Position numbers and translations under genes: made by a program. Shown piece by piece: positions 52,023-60,636 of a DNA stretch of 64,000 bases. Position 1 is the stretch's first letter. Each line of letters starts with the position of its first letter. The notes beneath the pieces are model-generated. The model was not told where the DNA came from. It searched no databases and worked only from the letters and a program-made list of their open reading frames with translations. This DNA comes from JACCTI01 sp051005695 (lineage in GTDB: Bacteria; Verrucomicrobiota; Verrucomicrobiia; Chthoniobacterales; UBA10450), in contig JBPCJC010000026.1 of the NCBI GenBank assembly GCA_051005695.1, positions 1 to 64,000 of the forward strand, in the 5' to 3' direction.

Positions 52023-53219
52023 GTGCCACCGATGCTTCGGGTGGCTTACGTGTTCGAACGGTTTCCTTCTTTCGGGCAGACGTTTTGTTATCGGGAGGTC
52101 GCGGAACTGCTGCGGCAAGGGGCGGAGGTGGAGATCTTTTCCATCCGGCGGCCGAAGGGCGAGCTGGCGCAAGATTGGGATGAAGATGTGACCCGGCGCG
52201 TGACTTATCTGCCGGAGGAAGCGGAACTGGTGCGGGAAGTGGAGCGGGCGGCGCGGGCCGGCGAACTTCCGAAACCGGCGATCGATGGCATCCGGGAGTG
52301 GGACCGGCAACCGGATTTTTTGCGGCTTTACCAGGCGGCGTTCATCGGCGCGCGCTTGCAGGCGGCAGGGATCGGGCGGGTGCATGCGCATTTTGCCGGG
52401 ATAGCGGCGCGGACGGCTTTTTGGATTTGGAAAGTTTTCGGGATCGAGTTCAGTTTCACCGCGCACGCGAACGACATTTTCGCGCCGCGGCCATTCGTCG
52501 TTAGTCTGGAAAAATTGTGCGCGGCGGCGGGTGCAGTGGTGACGGTGAGCGATTTCGCGGTCGCGCAGTTGAGAGCGCAATTCCCGCGGGAGGCGGCGAA
52601 GTTTCACCGGGTTTATAACGGGATCGAACCGGCGCGTTTTCGCGCGGCTGATTTCGCGAGCGAGGTTCCGCTGATTCTGTCGATCGGTCGCCTGATTGAG
52701 AAGAAAGGCTTCGGCAATCTCATTCAAGCCTGCGCCAGCCTAACGAGTCGTGGCGTAAACTTCCGCTGCGAGATTATTGGCGAAGGTCCGCTGGAAGAAA
52801 CGCTGCGCGTGCAGACCGCAGCGCTCGGGTTGCAGGATCGCGTGCAGCTGGCCGGCCCGCGGACGCAAACGCAAATCGTCGAACGCCTGGCGGCGGCGAC
52901 GGTTTTCGTGCTGCCCTGCGTGCGCGACGAGAAGGGCGACATGGACAATCTCCCGACGGTGATCATGGAGGCGATGGCGGCGGGGCTGCCGGTGGTCTCG
53001 ACTAATCTCGCGGGCATCCCGGAGATGGTACTGCCGGAGGCGACGGGGCTCCTGGTGAGACCGCACGATCCGGAAGCGCTCGCCGGCGCGGTCGCGCGGA
53101 TCCTCTCCGAGCCGGCGCTGGCGCGAAGCTACGGCGCCAGCGGGCGCGCAGTCGCGGAGGAGAAGTTTTCCGTCTCGAAAAATATCACGAATCTGGCGAA
53201 GATTCTCGCGACTCGGTGA
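52023..53219 (+). CDS. glycosyltransferase, GT4 family
   Basis: The 398-residue protein has a GT-B fold layout: an N-terminal acceptor half with RVAYVFERFPSFGQTFCYREVAELL and HAHFAGIAARTAFWI, and a C-terminal donor half with LILSIGRLIEKKGFGNLIQA, CEIIGEGPLEETL and the E-x7-E motif EAMAAGLPVVSTNLAGIPEMV. It is like colanic-acid or exopolysaccharide mannosyl/galactosyltransferases; sugar and acceptor are unknown. The start may be the GTG at 52023 or the ATG at 52032. It adjoins the right border repeat of the RHS island, and the 9-mer reappears in it (52738). Confidence 0.92.
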   Translation: MPPMLRVAYVFERFPSFGQTFCYREVAELLRQGAEVEIFSIRRPKGELAQDWDEDVTRRVTYLPEEAELVREVERAARAGELPKPAIDGIREWDRQPDFLRLYQAAFIGARLQAAGIGRVHAHFAGIAARTAFWIWKVFGIEFSFTAHANDIFAPRPFVVSLEKLCAAAGAVVTVSDFAVAQLRAQFPREAAKFHRVYNGIEPARFRAADFASEVPLILSIGRLIEKKGFGNLIQACASLTSRGVNFRCEIIGEGPLEETLRVQTAALGLQDRVQLAGPRTQTQIVERLAAATVFVLPCVRDEKGDMDNLPTVIMEAMAAGLPVVSTNLAGIPEMVLPEATGLLVRPHDPEALAGAVARILSEPALARSYGASGRAVAEEKFSVSKNITNLAKILATR

Positions 53220-53310
53220 ATCTATCTCTCGCGCGGAAACGGATAAACTCGTGACCGGGCGAATTAATTCATTCTTGCTCAAGGGCACCCGCCGGTCTGG
53301 AATGACTCAT

Positions 53311-54045
53311 ATGAACGCACTCACTCGCTGGGTTTTAACTGGCGCGCTCGCCGTCGCCGCGGTCGCGCCGCTCTCCGCGGAAACCGCCGGATGGACTGCG
53401 GATTACAATCATCTCCTCGGCAAATACGTCACCCCCAGCGGAGTAAAATACGGAGAGTGGAAAAAGAACGCGGCCGACATGCAGACCTTGCAAAAAGTGG
53501 TCGACGCGATCGCGCAGGAAAAAATTTCCTCGTTAGGCAAAAAAGAGCAGTTGGCCTTTTACCTCAACGCTTATAACGCCTGGATCCTGCACGAGGCGCT
53601 GGAGAAATATCCGACCAAGAGCGTGAAGGATTTGCTCTTCACCTTCTTCACCGGCAAGCGGATCAAAGTGGCCGGCGAGCAAACCAGTTTCAACGCGCTC
53701 GAAAAGGAAACCATCCGCTCGAAGTTTGCCGATCCGCACGTGCACTTCGCGCTCAACTGCGCCAGCCAAAGTTGTCCGCCGCTCAATCCCGCGGCCTTCG
53801 AAGGTGGCACGGTGGACGCGCAGATGGAGAAACTGGCGAAGGCGTTTGTGAACTCGGAGAAGGGCGTGCGTCTTTCGACGGACAAGAAAACTGCCGAGCT
53901 CTCGAAGATTTTCGATTGGTATAAGGATGACTTTAAGAACGGCGGGCCGCTCGCGTTCATCAATCAGCGCCGCGCGAATCCGATCCCGAAAGATGCCAAG
54001 ATTACTTACCAGGATTACAACTGGTCGCTGAACGAAGCCAAGTAA
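53311..54045 (+). CDS. DUF547 domain protein, secreted
   Basis: From the ATG at 53311 a signal peptide is seen (TRWVLTGALAVAAVAPLSAE). The mature part has the DUF547 pattern: KEQLAFYLNAYNAWILHEAL, FNALEKETIRSKFADPHVHFALNCASQSCPPLNPAAF and a C-terminal KIFDWYKDDF. The conserved HFALNCAS...CPPL cysteines are present. The biochemical function of this family is not settled. At 244 residues the length is usual. The radical SAM gene starts 5 bases after it on the same strand. Confidence 0.9.
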   Translation: MNALTRWVLTGALAVAAVAPLSAETAGWTADYNHLLGKYVTPSGVKYGEWKKNAADMQTLQKVVDAIAQEKISSLGKKEQLAFYLNAYNAWILHEALEKYPTKSVKDLLFTFFTGKRIKVAGEQTSFNALEKETIRSKFADPHVHFALNCASQSCPPLNPAAFEGGTVDAQMEKLAKAFVNSEKGVRLSTDKKTAELSKIFDWYKDDFKNGGPLAFINQRRANPIPKDAKITYQDYNWSLNEAK

Positions 54046-54050
54046 CGCGC

Positions 54051-55505
54051 ATGGTTGCTCTCGCGCCTAACGACTCGATCGAAAAGCCGTCGGTGTGGCG
54101 GCAACGCTGGCAAGCTTTTCGACGGCCGATCGTGGAAGAGAAAGCGCGCGTGCTCCGGGAACGCTGGGATTCGCTCCCGCCCGAGCTGCAAACGAACAAC
54201 CAGATTTCCGGACGACACCTGACCCACTGCGGTTTCACTTTGGGCGCGAGCTATTGCTCCTTTCATTGCACTCATTGTTATCTGCCGAAAAACGCGAACG
54301 AGATTCCGATCCCGTCGCTCGCGCAGGTGAAGGAACAGATCGACGCCAATCGCCGTTTGCAGGGCCCGGGCGGCGGTCTGCAAATCACCGGCGGCGATGT
54401 CGCGGATGCTTATTGGAAATCCGGACGCGCCGACGAGTTGGTCGAGATCGTTCGTTATGCGTATTCGGTCGGCTCGATCCCGATGCTGATGACGCACGGG
54501 CAAACCTTGATCGAGCATCCGGAATTTCTCGAACGGCTGGTGGTTGAAAGCGGTCTCCGGCAGATTTCCGTGCACGTCGATATGACCCAAGCAGGTCGTC
54601 ACGGTTTTCCGATCGGGCGGATCAAATCGGAAGCCGACCTGCATCCGGTGCGGCAGGCGTTCACCGATCTGGCGCTGCGCATTCGCGCAAAGACCGGCTG
54701 CATTCTCGAATACGCGCTCAGCTTCACGGTCACGCGCCGGAACATCGACGAAGTGCCGGAAGTAATCCGTTGGTACCTGGCCGATCCGCAGCGCAGCCAC
54801 ATCTGGCGGATGCTCAGCTTCCAACCCGAAGCCGATACCGGCCGGACAATTTTCTCGCAGAAGCCGATCACCTCCGCCGATGTCTGGCAAAAAATCTGCG
54901 AGGGCACCGGGCTGGCGTTGCGGCGCGATGTCTCCATTTTCGGCCATCCCGATTGCAACAGCTGGGCGTCACTCCTGATCGCACGTCCGTCGGGAAAATA
55001 TTTTCCGCTCCTGCCGGATGACAAAAAATTCGACGCACTCTTCGGCGAAGTTCTGGCCAAAGTCGGCGGGCTCTCGTTAGTCAACGACGACGCCGGGACG
55101 CCCGCTTTTCGGCTCGCGGGGATTCTCTGGCAGAATCCGCGGCTGATGTTGCGGGTAATTTTCCAGATGTGGCGCTACATCGGTTCGCGGAAAGCGCCGC
55201 CGGAAATTCTTCGATCACTCGTTAGGGGAAAAGTTCACACCATTGGGGTCGGGATGCACAATTTCATGGACGCCAAACAGGTCGCACAAGCAGACAGCGA
55301 TCCGGTGACCAAGGCGCGCCTGGATTCCTGCGTCTTCAAAGGCGCGGTCAAACGCAACGGCCAATGGGAAGCCGTCCCGATGTGTTCGATGAATCAGCAA
55401 ACGTGGAGCGAAGTTTACGACGCGCGTTTGCAGGATCCGGAGCTCTTGCAACAACCGCAGGTCTACGCGCCCGCAGAGCCATCGGGCGCACCGGCAACAT
55501 TGTAG
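54051..55505 (+). CDS. radical SAM protein of unknown substrate
   Basis: The 484-residue protein has the CX3CX2C motif at C69, C73 and C76 (ASYCSFHCTHCYLPK), which ligates the [4Fe-4S] cluster that cleaves S-adenosylmethionine. GGGLQITGGDVADAYW follows, the GGE-like SAM-binding element. Additional cysteines toward the end (LDSCVFKG, VPMCSMNQ) could hold a second cluster. No close named family is recognised; it is not an obvious SPASM or HemN type. Cotranscription with the DUF547 gene is likely. 9-mer copy at 54065. Confidence 0.85.
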   Translation: MVALAPNDSIEKPSVWRQRWQAFRRPIVEEKARVLRERWDSLPPELQTNNQISGRHLTHCGFTLGASYCSFHCTHCYLPKNANEIPIPSLAQVKEQIDANRRLQGPGGGLQITGGDVADAYWKSGRADELVEIVRYAYSVGSIPMLMTHGQTLIEHPEFLERLVVESGLRQISVHVDMTQAGRHGFPIGRIKSEADLHPVRQAFTDLALRIRAKTGCILEYALSFTVTRRNIDEVPEVIRWYLADPQRSHIWRMLSFQPEADTGRTIFSQKPITSADVWQKICEGTGLALRRDVSIFGHPDCNSWASLLIARPSGKYFPLLPDDKKFDALFGEVLAKVGGLSLVNDDAGTPAFRLAGILWQNPRLMLRVIFQMWRYIGSRKAPPEILRSLVRGKVHTIGVGMHNFMDAKQVAQADSDPVTKARLDSCVFKGAVKRNGQWEAVPMCSMNQQTWSEVYDARLQDPELLQQPQVYAPAEPSGAPATL

Positions 55506-55513
55506 CGGGGCGA

Positions 55514-56575
55514 CTACAACAGCGCGCGGACCGCTCCGGTCGCCCGCAGATAAACGTGATGCGGATCGCCGCGCATCAGTTCATCGCTCATCAGTTGCAC
55601 TGGGTCGTTGCCGCTGGCCGGCATCAACTGGTGCATCCGCTCGACGCCCTCGCAGTGCACCGACAATTCGAGAAGATCTACGTCCGCGTCGTGAGTGACC
55701 CGAAACTCGGTCGTGCCCGAGAAAATGCTGCAGCGCCCGATCGAGGCACCGGCCGTCTCTCGGAGCGTGGTCGCGACAGTTTTGCCGTCCGGCCTAACGA
55801 AACCAAGCGCGTCGCGAGTGGCATCAGTTCCCGCTTTCCAGCCAAGTTGTGCCGCCATCCAGCCGAGAAGAAGGACGGCCGTGTTCCGAAATTCCGGGGC
55901 GAAATCAATTTCCACGCGCGCGATCTGATCGAGCTTGCGGCGCGCCGCTGGCGGATCGAAAAATTGCGCGATCGCGAGGCGAAACTGCACCAGCCGGGTC
56001 CAGTTCAAATCGCAGAGGACGATCCGTTGTTTCGCTTCCGTCTCCGCGGTTTCGATCAAACGCATTTGCGCATCGAAGTCGCTCCATTTTTGGCTATCGA
56101 AAATCAGGCGATCGACCCAGGTCCAAAGTTGGGGGTCCATCGGATCGTGAAACTCGCCCTGCCACCAAAAATAAAACGGCAGGTCGGAATCGAGGTGGGA
56201 AAAGACAATATTCGGCAGGAGTTTTGCGAAACTGCCCGCGAGCGCGAAAGAAATTTGCTCCGAACAAACCTGCGTGCTGCCCGCGCGACTGACGTGACAG
56301 TGCGCGCTGATCCATGCTTCCACCTGGTCGGCACTGGCCCGCGGATTGGCCGCGATCACGATCGCGCGGCAAGCGTGATCTTCGGTGATCTGCGCGACCA
56401 GCTGGGTGTTCGCGGCTAACGAGTCCGGCGCTTCGCTGTAAACCGCGAGATTGATCAGCGACGCGCGCGAGCGACCGTCGCCGCCTTGTTCCCAAAGTTT
56501 CTTCAGCTCGCGCTCGATCTTGCCGATTTCCACCGGCATGCCGGTTCCGAAAGTCGCGGCGGGAGTGTCCATCAC
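55514..56575 (-). CDS. opcA: glucose-6-phosphate dehydrogenase assembly protein
   Basis: OpcA is an allosteric partner of glucose-6-phosphate dehydrogenase in cyanobacteria and actinobacteria. The 353-residue protein contains KIERELKKLWEQ at the start, RASLINLAVYSE, the VCSEQISFALAG region and LPFYFWWQGEF, all typical of the family, plus a C-terminal half with DLNWTRLVQFRLAIAQFFD. It follows zwf by 11 bases, the usual pairing. The ATG at 56575 is next to a 9-mer copy (56576-56584). Confidence 0.9.
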   Translation of the reverse strand: MMDTPAATFGTGMPVEIGKIERELKKLWEQGGDGRSRASLINLAVYSEAPDSLAANTQLVAQITEDHACRAIVIAANPRASADQVEAWISAHCHVSRAGSTQVCSEQISFALAGSFAKLLPNIVFSHLDSDLPFYFWWQGEFHDPMDPQLWTWVDRLIFDSQKWSDFDAQMRLIETAETEAKQRIVLCDLNWTRLVQFRLAIAQFFDPPAARRKLDQIARVEIDFAPEFRNTAVLLLGWMAAQLGWKAGTDATRDALGFVRPDGKTVATTLRETAGASIGRCSIFSGTTEFRVTHDADVDLLELSVHCEGVERMHQLMPASGNDPVQLMSDELMRGDPHHVYLRATGAVRALL

Positions 56576-56586
56576 TCGTTAGGCAA

Positions 56587-58128
56587 TCATAGCCGTCGCC
56601 AGGTGCGGCCGTCACGCGCCAGGAGTTCGTCCGCTTCGTCTGGACCCCAGGAGCCGGCTGGATGTTCGAACAACGGCGGCGCTTCTTTCCCGTGCCAGGC
56701 ATCTTCGATTTTATCGATGAATTCCCAGGCTTGCTCCACTTCATCGCGGCGCGCGAAGAGGGTAGCGTCGCCGCTCATCGCATCGAGCAACAGGCGTTCG
56801 TAGGCTTCCGGGCTCGGTTTGCCGAAGGAAGTGCCGTAATGAAAATCCATTTTCACCGGCTCGATGCGGAAGCTCGTTCCCGGCATTTTCGCCTGCATCC
56901 GAAGCGACATGCCTTCGTCCGGTTGAATCCGAATCACGAGGACGTTGTGATCGAGCGCCGGCGATTCCTTGTTGAATAAAACCGAGGGCGCTTTCTTGAA
57001 ATGAATCGAAATTTCCGTCCCGGATTTCGGCAACCGCTTCCCGACCCGCATGTAAATCGGCACGTCCGCCCAGCGCCAGTTATCGATCAGCAGGCGCAGG
57101 GCGACAAAGGTTTCGGTTTGTGATTTCGGATCGACGTTTTTCTCCGCGCGATAACCCGGAACCGGTTTACCGCTGATCGCGCCGTCGGCGTATTGGCCGC
57201 GCACGACATCAGTCGCCACCGCGCTCGCCGCCATCCGCCGGAGCGAGCGCACGACTTTCACTTTCTCATCGCGAATGCTGTCCGCGCGCAGATCGGTCGG
57301 CGGTTCCATCGCCACCAGGCAGAGCAATTGCAGAAGATGGTTTTGCACCATGTCGCGTAGCGCGCCGGCGCCTTCGTAGTAACCGGCGCGGCCTTCGACC
57401 CCGAGCGTTTCCGCGGCGGTGATCTGCACGTGATCGATGTAACGCGTGTTCCAGAGCGGCTCGAAAATCGCGTTCGCGAAACGCAGCACCAAAATATTTT
57501 GCGCGGTTTCTTTCCCGAGGAAGTGATCGATCCGGTAGGTGTCCTGTTCCGGAAAAGCGTTGCGCACGATTTGATTCAACTCGCGCGCCGAAGCGAGATC
57601 GGTCCCAAACGGTTTCTCCACGATCACCCGCGCCCAGCCGCCAGACGGCTTGTTCAAGCCGGCCGACTTCAGATGTTTGATGATCGGTTCGAACTGGTCC
57701 GGCGCGACCGCGAGATAAAACAACCGATTGCTCGTGCCGCGGGCTTTCTCGATTTCTTGCAAACGCTCGCCGAGCCGCTTGTAACCATCCGCATCGGAGA
57801 ATTCGCTTTGATGATAAAAGAGCGAGCGCGCAAAACTTTTCCACAAATCGTCGCGCACCGTTTGCCGGGAAAACTTGCCGGTCGCTTCCCCGAGCTCGGC
57901 GCGGAATTCGTCATCGGTCTTTGGCCTGCGCGCCATCCCGATAACGGTCACTTCCGGCGGGAGTTCGCCGTCAGCGGCGATGTTGTAAATCGCGGGAATC
58001 AGCTTCCGATGTGTCAGGTCGCCGGTCGCGCCGAAGATGACGATGGTGCACGCTTCCGGCACGCTGCGGGCGACGATGCCGTCGCGCAGTGGATTGGCTT
58101 GCGCAGCCTCAGATTTTTTGGTCATCAA
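56587..58128 (-). CDS. zwf: glucose-6-phosphate 1-dehydrogenase
   Basis: The first enzyme of the oxidative pentose phosphate pathway oxidises glucose 6-phosphate with NADP. The 513-residue protein has IVIFGATGDLTHRKLIPAIYNI as the nucleotide-binding motif, RVIVEKPFGTDLASAREL and the active-site RIDHFLGKETAQNILVLRFAN. MRVGKRLPKSGTEISIHFKK is also conserved. The length is normal. It lies 3 bases after the SHMT ORF and before opcA, so the three form an operon linking NADPH and one-carbon supply. Confidence 0.97.
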   Translation of the reverse strand: MMTKKSEAAQANPLRDGIVARSVPEACTIVIFGATGDLTHRKLIPAIYNIAADGELPPEVTVIGMARRPKTDDEFRAELGEATGKFSRQTVRDDLWKSFARSLFYHQSEFSDADGYKRLGERLQEIEKARGTSNRLFYLAVAPDQFEPIIKHLKSAGLNKPSGGWARVIVEKPFGTDLASARELNQIVRNAFPEQDTYRIDHFLGKETAQNILVLRFANAIFEPLWNTRYIDHVQITAAETLGVEGRAGYYEGAGALRDMVQNHLLQLLCLVAMEPPTDLRADSIRDEKVKVVRSLRRMAASAVATDVVRGQYADGAISGKPVPGYRAEKNVDPKSQTETFVALRLLIDNWRWADVPIYMRVGKRLPKSGTEISIHFKKAPSVLFNKESPALDHNVLVIRIQPDEGMSLRMQAKMPGTSFRIEPVKMDFHYGTSFGKPSPEAYERLLLDAMSGDATLFARRDEVEQAWEFIDKIEDAWHGKEAPPLFEHPAGSWGPDEADELLARDGRTWRRL

Positions 58129-58131
58129 GAA

Positions 58132-59985
58132 TCAGGACGGCAGCGGGAAGTTGCGCGTCATCTCGCGGACTTTGTTGTGGACGGCTTCCAACGCTCCCGC
58201 GTCTTCGCGTTTTTCGAGGGCTTCGTTGAGGAGGTCGGCGATGTCGAGCATCTCTTCTTCTTTCATCCGGCGTGTGGTCACGGCGGGCGTGCCGACGCGG
58301 ATGCCGCCGGGTTTGAAGATGGGCAGGGTGTCGAAGGGGATGCCGTTTTTGTTCACGGTGATGCCGGCTTTATCGAGGACTTCTTGCGCGATTTTGCCGT
58401 TGAGGTTTTTCGGGCGGAGGTCGACGAGCATGAGGTGGTTGTCGGTGCCGCCGGAGGTGAGGCGGTAGCCGTGCTTGGTGAGGCCGGCGGCGAGGGCTTT
58501 GGCGTTGAGGACGACCTGGCGCTGGTAGTCGCGGAAGCCGGGCTGGAGGGCTTCGTGGAAGCAGACGGCTTTGGCGGCGATGACGTGCATGAGGGGGCCA
58601 CCCTGGATGCCGGGGAAGACGGTGCCGTCGATTCCTTTGGCAAATTTTTCCTGGCACATGACGATGCCTCCACGCGGGCCGCGCAGGCTTTTGTGGGTGG
58701 TGGTGGTGACGAAATGCGCGTGCAGGATGGGGCTGGGATGCTGGCCGCCGGCGACGAGGCCGGCGATGTGGGCCATGTCGATGAAGAGGAGCGCGCCGAC
58801 GCTATCGGCGATCTGGCGGAGGCGCGGGAAGTCGATGATACGCGGGTAGGCGGAAGCGCCGGCAGTGATCATGGCGGGCCTGGTTTCTTCGGCTTGTTTC
58901 GCAAGGGCGTCGTAATCGATCTGTTCGGTCTCGGCGCTGACGCCGTAGGCGGCGACTTCGTAGAATTTGCCGGAGAAATTCGCGGGATGCCCGTGGGTGA
59001 GATGGCCGCCGTGGGCGAGGTTCATGGCGAGGATTTTGTCGCCAGGTTTCAGGACGGAGAAGTAGACGGCCATGTTCGCCTGCGCGCCGCTGTGGGGCTG
59101 GACGTTGACGTGTTCGCAAGCGAAGAGGCGCTTGGCGCGGTCGATCGCGAGCTGCTCGGCGACGTCGACGTTTTCGCAGCCGCCATACCAGCGTTTACCC
59201 GGATAGCCCTCGGCGTATTTGTTCGTTAGGCAACTGCCTTGCGCTTCCATAACCGCGCGGCTGGTGAAGTTCTCCGAGGCGATGAGCTCGATGCCTCCGC
59301 GTTGCCGTTTCTCTTCGGCCTGAATGACGTCGAAGATCTCGGGATCAACCTTGCGCAGTCCGCCGCCGGACGCGCCGGAATTAGCAGGGACCGAGGGGCT
59401 CGCGGAATGAGGAGACAATTCAGCCATAGGGTAGGAAGAAGTTCCGCCGGTCCGTGATATCGCCGGCAGCGCCAGTTCGCCTTGTTCTACGAACGCGAGC
59501 ACACTCGGTAAAGCGTTTTTAATCGTAGCCGCGCAGCTTAGATAGACGTCGCGGTTGCAACCGATCGGGTCGGGCACATCGCGCCAAACCGTCGTCCCCG
59601 GTTCCTCAAATTCGCGCAGCAGAAACGTCTTCTCGGTGCCTTGCGGAAAGAGCAAATGAATCGTCTCGAGATGCGCGCCGGTAAGAGCAAAAATATGCGT
59701 CGCGCGTTCCACCAGGGCAGGGGTCAACGGCTGACTGCGAATGCGCGAAATATCGACACCTTCATCGCGCAGCACCTGCACCGCGAAGGTGCTCGGTGGT
59801 TGTCCGCGAACCGCATGCACGCCCGCGGAAGCGACTTCGATGTCACGGCGATTGCCGAGCAGATGACGGAAATAACCCTCGGCGATCGGGCTCCGGCAAA
59901 TGTTTCCGGTGCAGACAAAAAGGACGCTTTTCACGATGGGCGACCGCGGGCTCGCGCGGGTTGGGCAGCCTAAAATCAAACGCAA
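58132..59985 (-). CDS. glyA: fusion ORF: low-molecular-weight protein tyrosine phosphatase + serine hydroxymethyltransferase
   Basis: One uninterrupted frame of 617 codons holds two enzymes. Residues about 18-165 form a low-molecular-weight phosphatase with the C-x5-R loop (CTGNICRS, C25 and R31) and the acid motif DPIG (D139). After a linker, residues about 205-617 are a complete serine hydroxymethyltransferase with ELIASENFTSRAV, the pyridoxal-lysine motif TTTTHKSLRGPRGG and TFPGIQGG-type loop. A GTG at 59934 is a likely phosphatase start. An internal ATG at 59427 (MAELSPHS) could start SHMT separately, but no Shine-Dalgarno precedes it and there is no stop between. Whether one or two chains are made is open. 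Confidence 0.88.
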   Translation of the reverse strand: MRLILGCPTRASPRSPIVKSVLFVCTGNICRSPIAEGYFRHLLGNRRDIEVASAGVHAVRGQPPSTFAVQVLRDEGVDISRIRSQPLTPALVERATHIFALTGAHLETIHLLFPQGTEKTFLLREFEEPGTTVWRDVPDPIGCNRDVYLSCAATIKNALPSVLAFVEQGELALPAISRTGGTSSYPMAELSPHSASPSVPANSGASGGGLRKVDPEIFDVIQAEEKRQRGGIELIASENFTSRAVMEAQGSCLTNKYAEGYPGKRWYGGCENVDVAEQLAIDRAKRLFACEHVNVQPHSGAQANMAVYFSVLKPGDKILAMNLAHGGHLTHGHPANFSGKFYEVAAYGVSAETEQIDYDALAKQAEETRPAMITAGASAYPRIIDFPRLRQIADSVGALLFIDMAHIAGLVAGGQHPSPILHAHFVTTTTHKSLRGPRGGIVMCQEKFAKGIDGTVFPGIQGGPLMHVIAAKAVCFHEALQPGFRDYQRQVVLNAKALAAGLTKHGYRLTSGGTDNHLMLVDLRPKNLNGKIAQEVLDKAGITVNKNGIPFDTLPIFKPGGIRVGTPAVTTRRMKEEEMLDIADLLNEALEKREDAGALEAVHNKVREMTRNFPLPS

Positions 59986-60047
59986 TCAAGTCAATCGAGC
60001 GAAGGGCGATGCGGCCCTCGCCGACGATGTGCATGTCCCTCGACAAA

Positions 60048-60467
60048 TTAGCGCGCCCGATGTTCCGCGCGCACAGTCAGGGCGATGCCGCCGCGCGCGG
60101 AAAACTCCGCGGTGACCACGGCGTGCCGGGGCGAACAAGCGGCCACAAAATCATCCAGAATTCGGTTGGTGACCGCTTCGTTAAACGCGCGCTCATTGCG
60201 AAAAGAGGCGAGATAGAATTTGAGCGATTTGCTCTCGACGCATAACTCGTTAGGCACGTACTCGATCACGATCTGCGCGAAATCCATCTGCCCCGTGACC
60301 GGACAAAGCGAAGTGAAATCCGCGGTCTCGAAACGAATGGTGTAAGCGCGCTTCGCCGGGCTGGGAAAGGTTTCGAGTTTGGCCTCGTTAGGCGAAGCGG
60401 GCAGGCGCGTCTCGCTCCGGCCGAGCAAGGTCAGGCGGTTGGCCTTGGATTTTTTCACGGCGTTCAC
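60048..60467 (-). CDS. queF: NADPH-dependent 7-cyano-7-deazaguanine reductase (type I QueF)
   Basis: QueF reduces preQ0 to preQ1 in queuosine synthesis. The 139-residue protein is the short type I form. The catalytic residues C55 (TSLCPVTGQ) and D62 (MDFAQ) are present, with the ESKSLKFYLASFR signature at 78-90. At the position where B. subtilis QueF has His96-Glu97 this protein has Asn96-Glu97 (AFNEAVTNRI), so one conserved histidine is replaced. ARGGIALTV ends the fold. Two 9-mer copies lie in the gene (60247, 60385). Confidence 0.92.
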   Translation of the reverse strand: MNAVKKSKANRLTLLGRSETRLPASPNEAKLETFPSPAKRAYTIRFETADFTSLCPVTGQMDFAQIVIEYVPNELCVESKSLKFYLASFRNERAFNEAVTNRILDDFVAACSPRHAVVTAEFSARGGIALTVRAEHRAR

Positions 60468-60531
60468 TAGCGCGGGCCGATTGGTTATTCAATGGCCGCC
60501 GCGCCACCGTAGCGCGAAAGCACTTTCCACA

Positions 60532-60636
60532 TGTCATCCCGAGTCGCGAAGACGACGAGGGACCTCGCACCAAAGGAGACAGTATCGTTAGGCCAATGTG
60601 CGAGGTGCTTCACTGTCGGGGCGCCTCACGATGATA
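60532..60636. mobile_element. MITE-like inverted-repeat element, copy 5
   Basis: A shorter copy (105 bases) begins TGTCATCCCGAGTCGCG and ends CCTCACGATGATA. Its right end overlaps the stop codon of the cytidylyltransferase gene (60626-60628), and a 9-mer copy is inside (60585). Confidence 0.65.

Noticed and set aside
57430..59229. 599-residue open frame antisense to zwf and the SHMT ORF
   Set aside because: The opposite strand encodes two strongly conserved enzymes; the antisense product is low-complexity and without recognisable motifs, as expected for a shadow in GC-rich DNA.
41169..60636. The repeated TGTCATCC elements as a CRISPR array
   Set aside because: Copies are far apart, differ in length, carry inverted ends and have no regular spacers or cas genes nearby.
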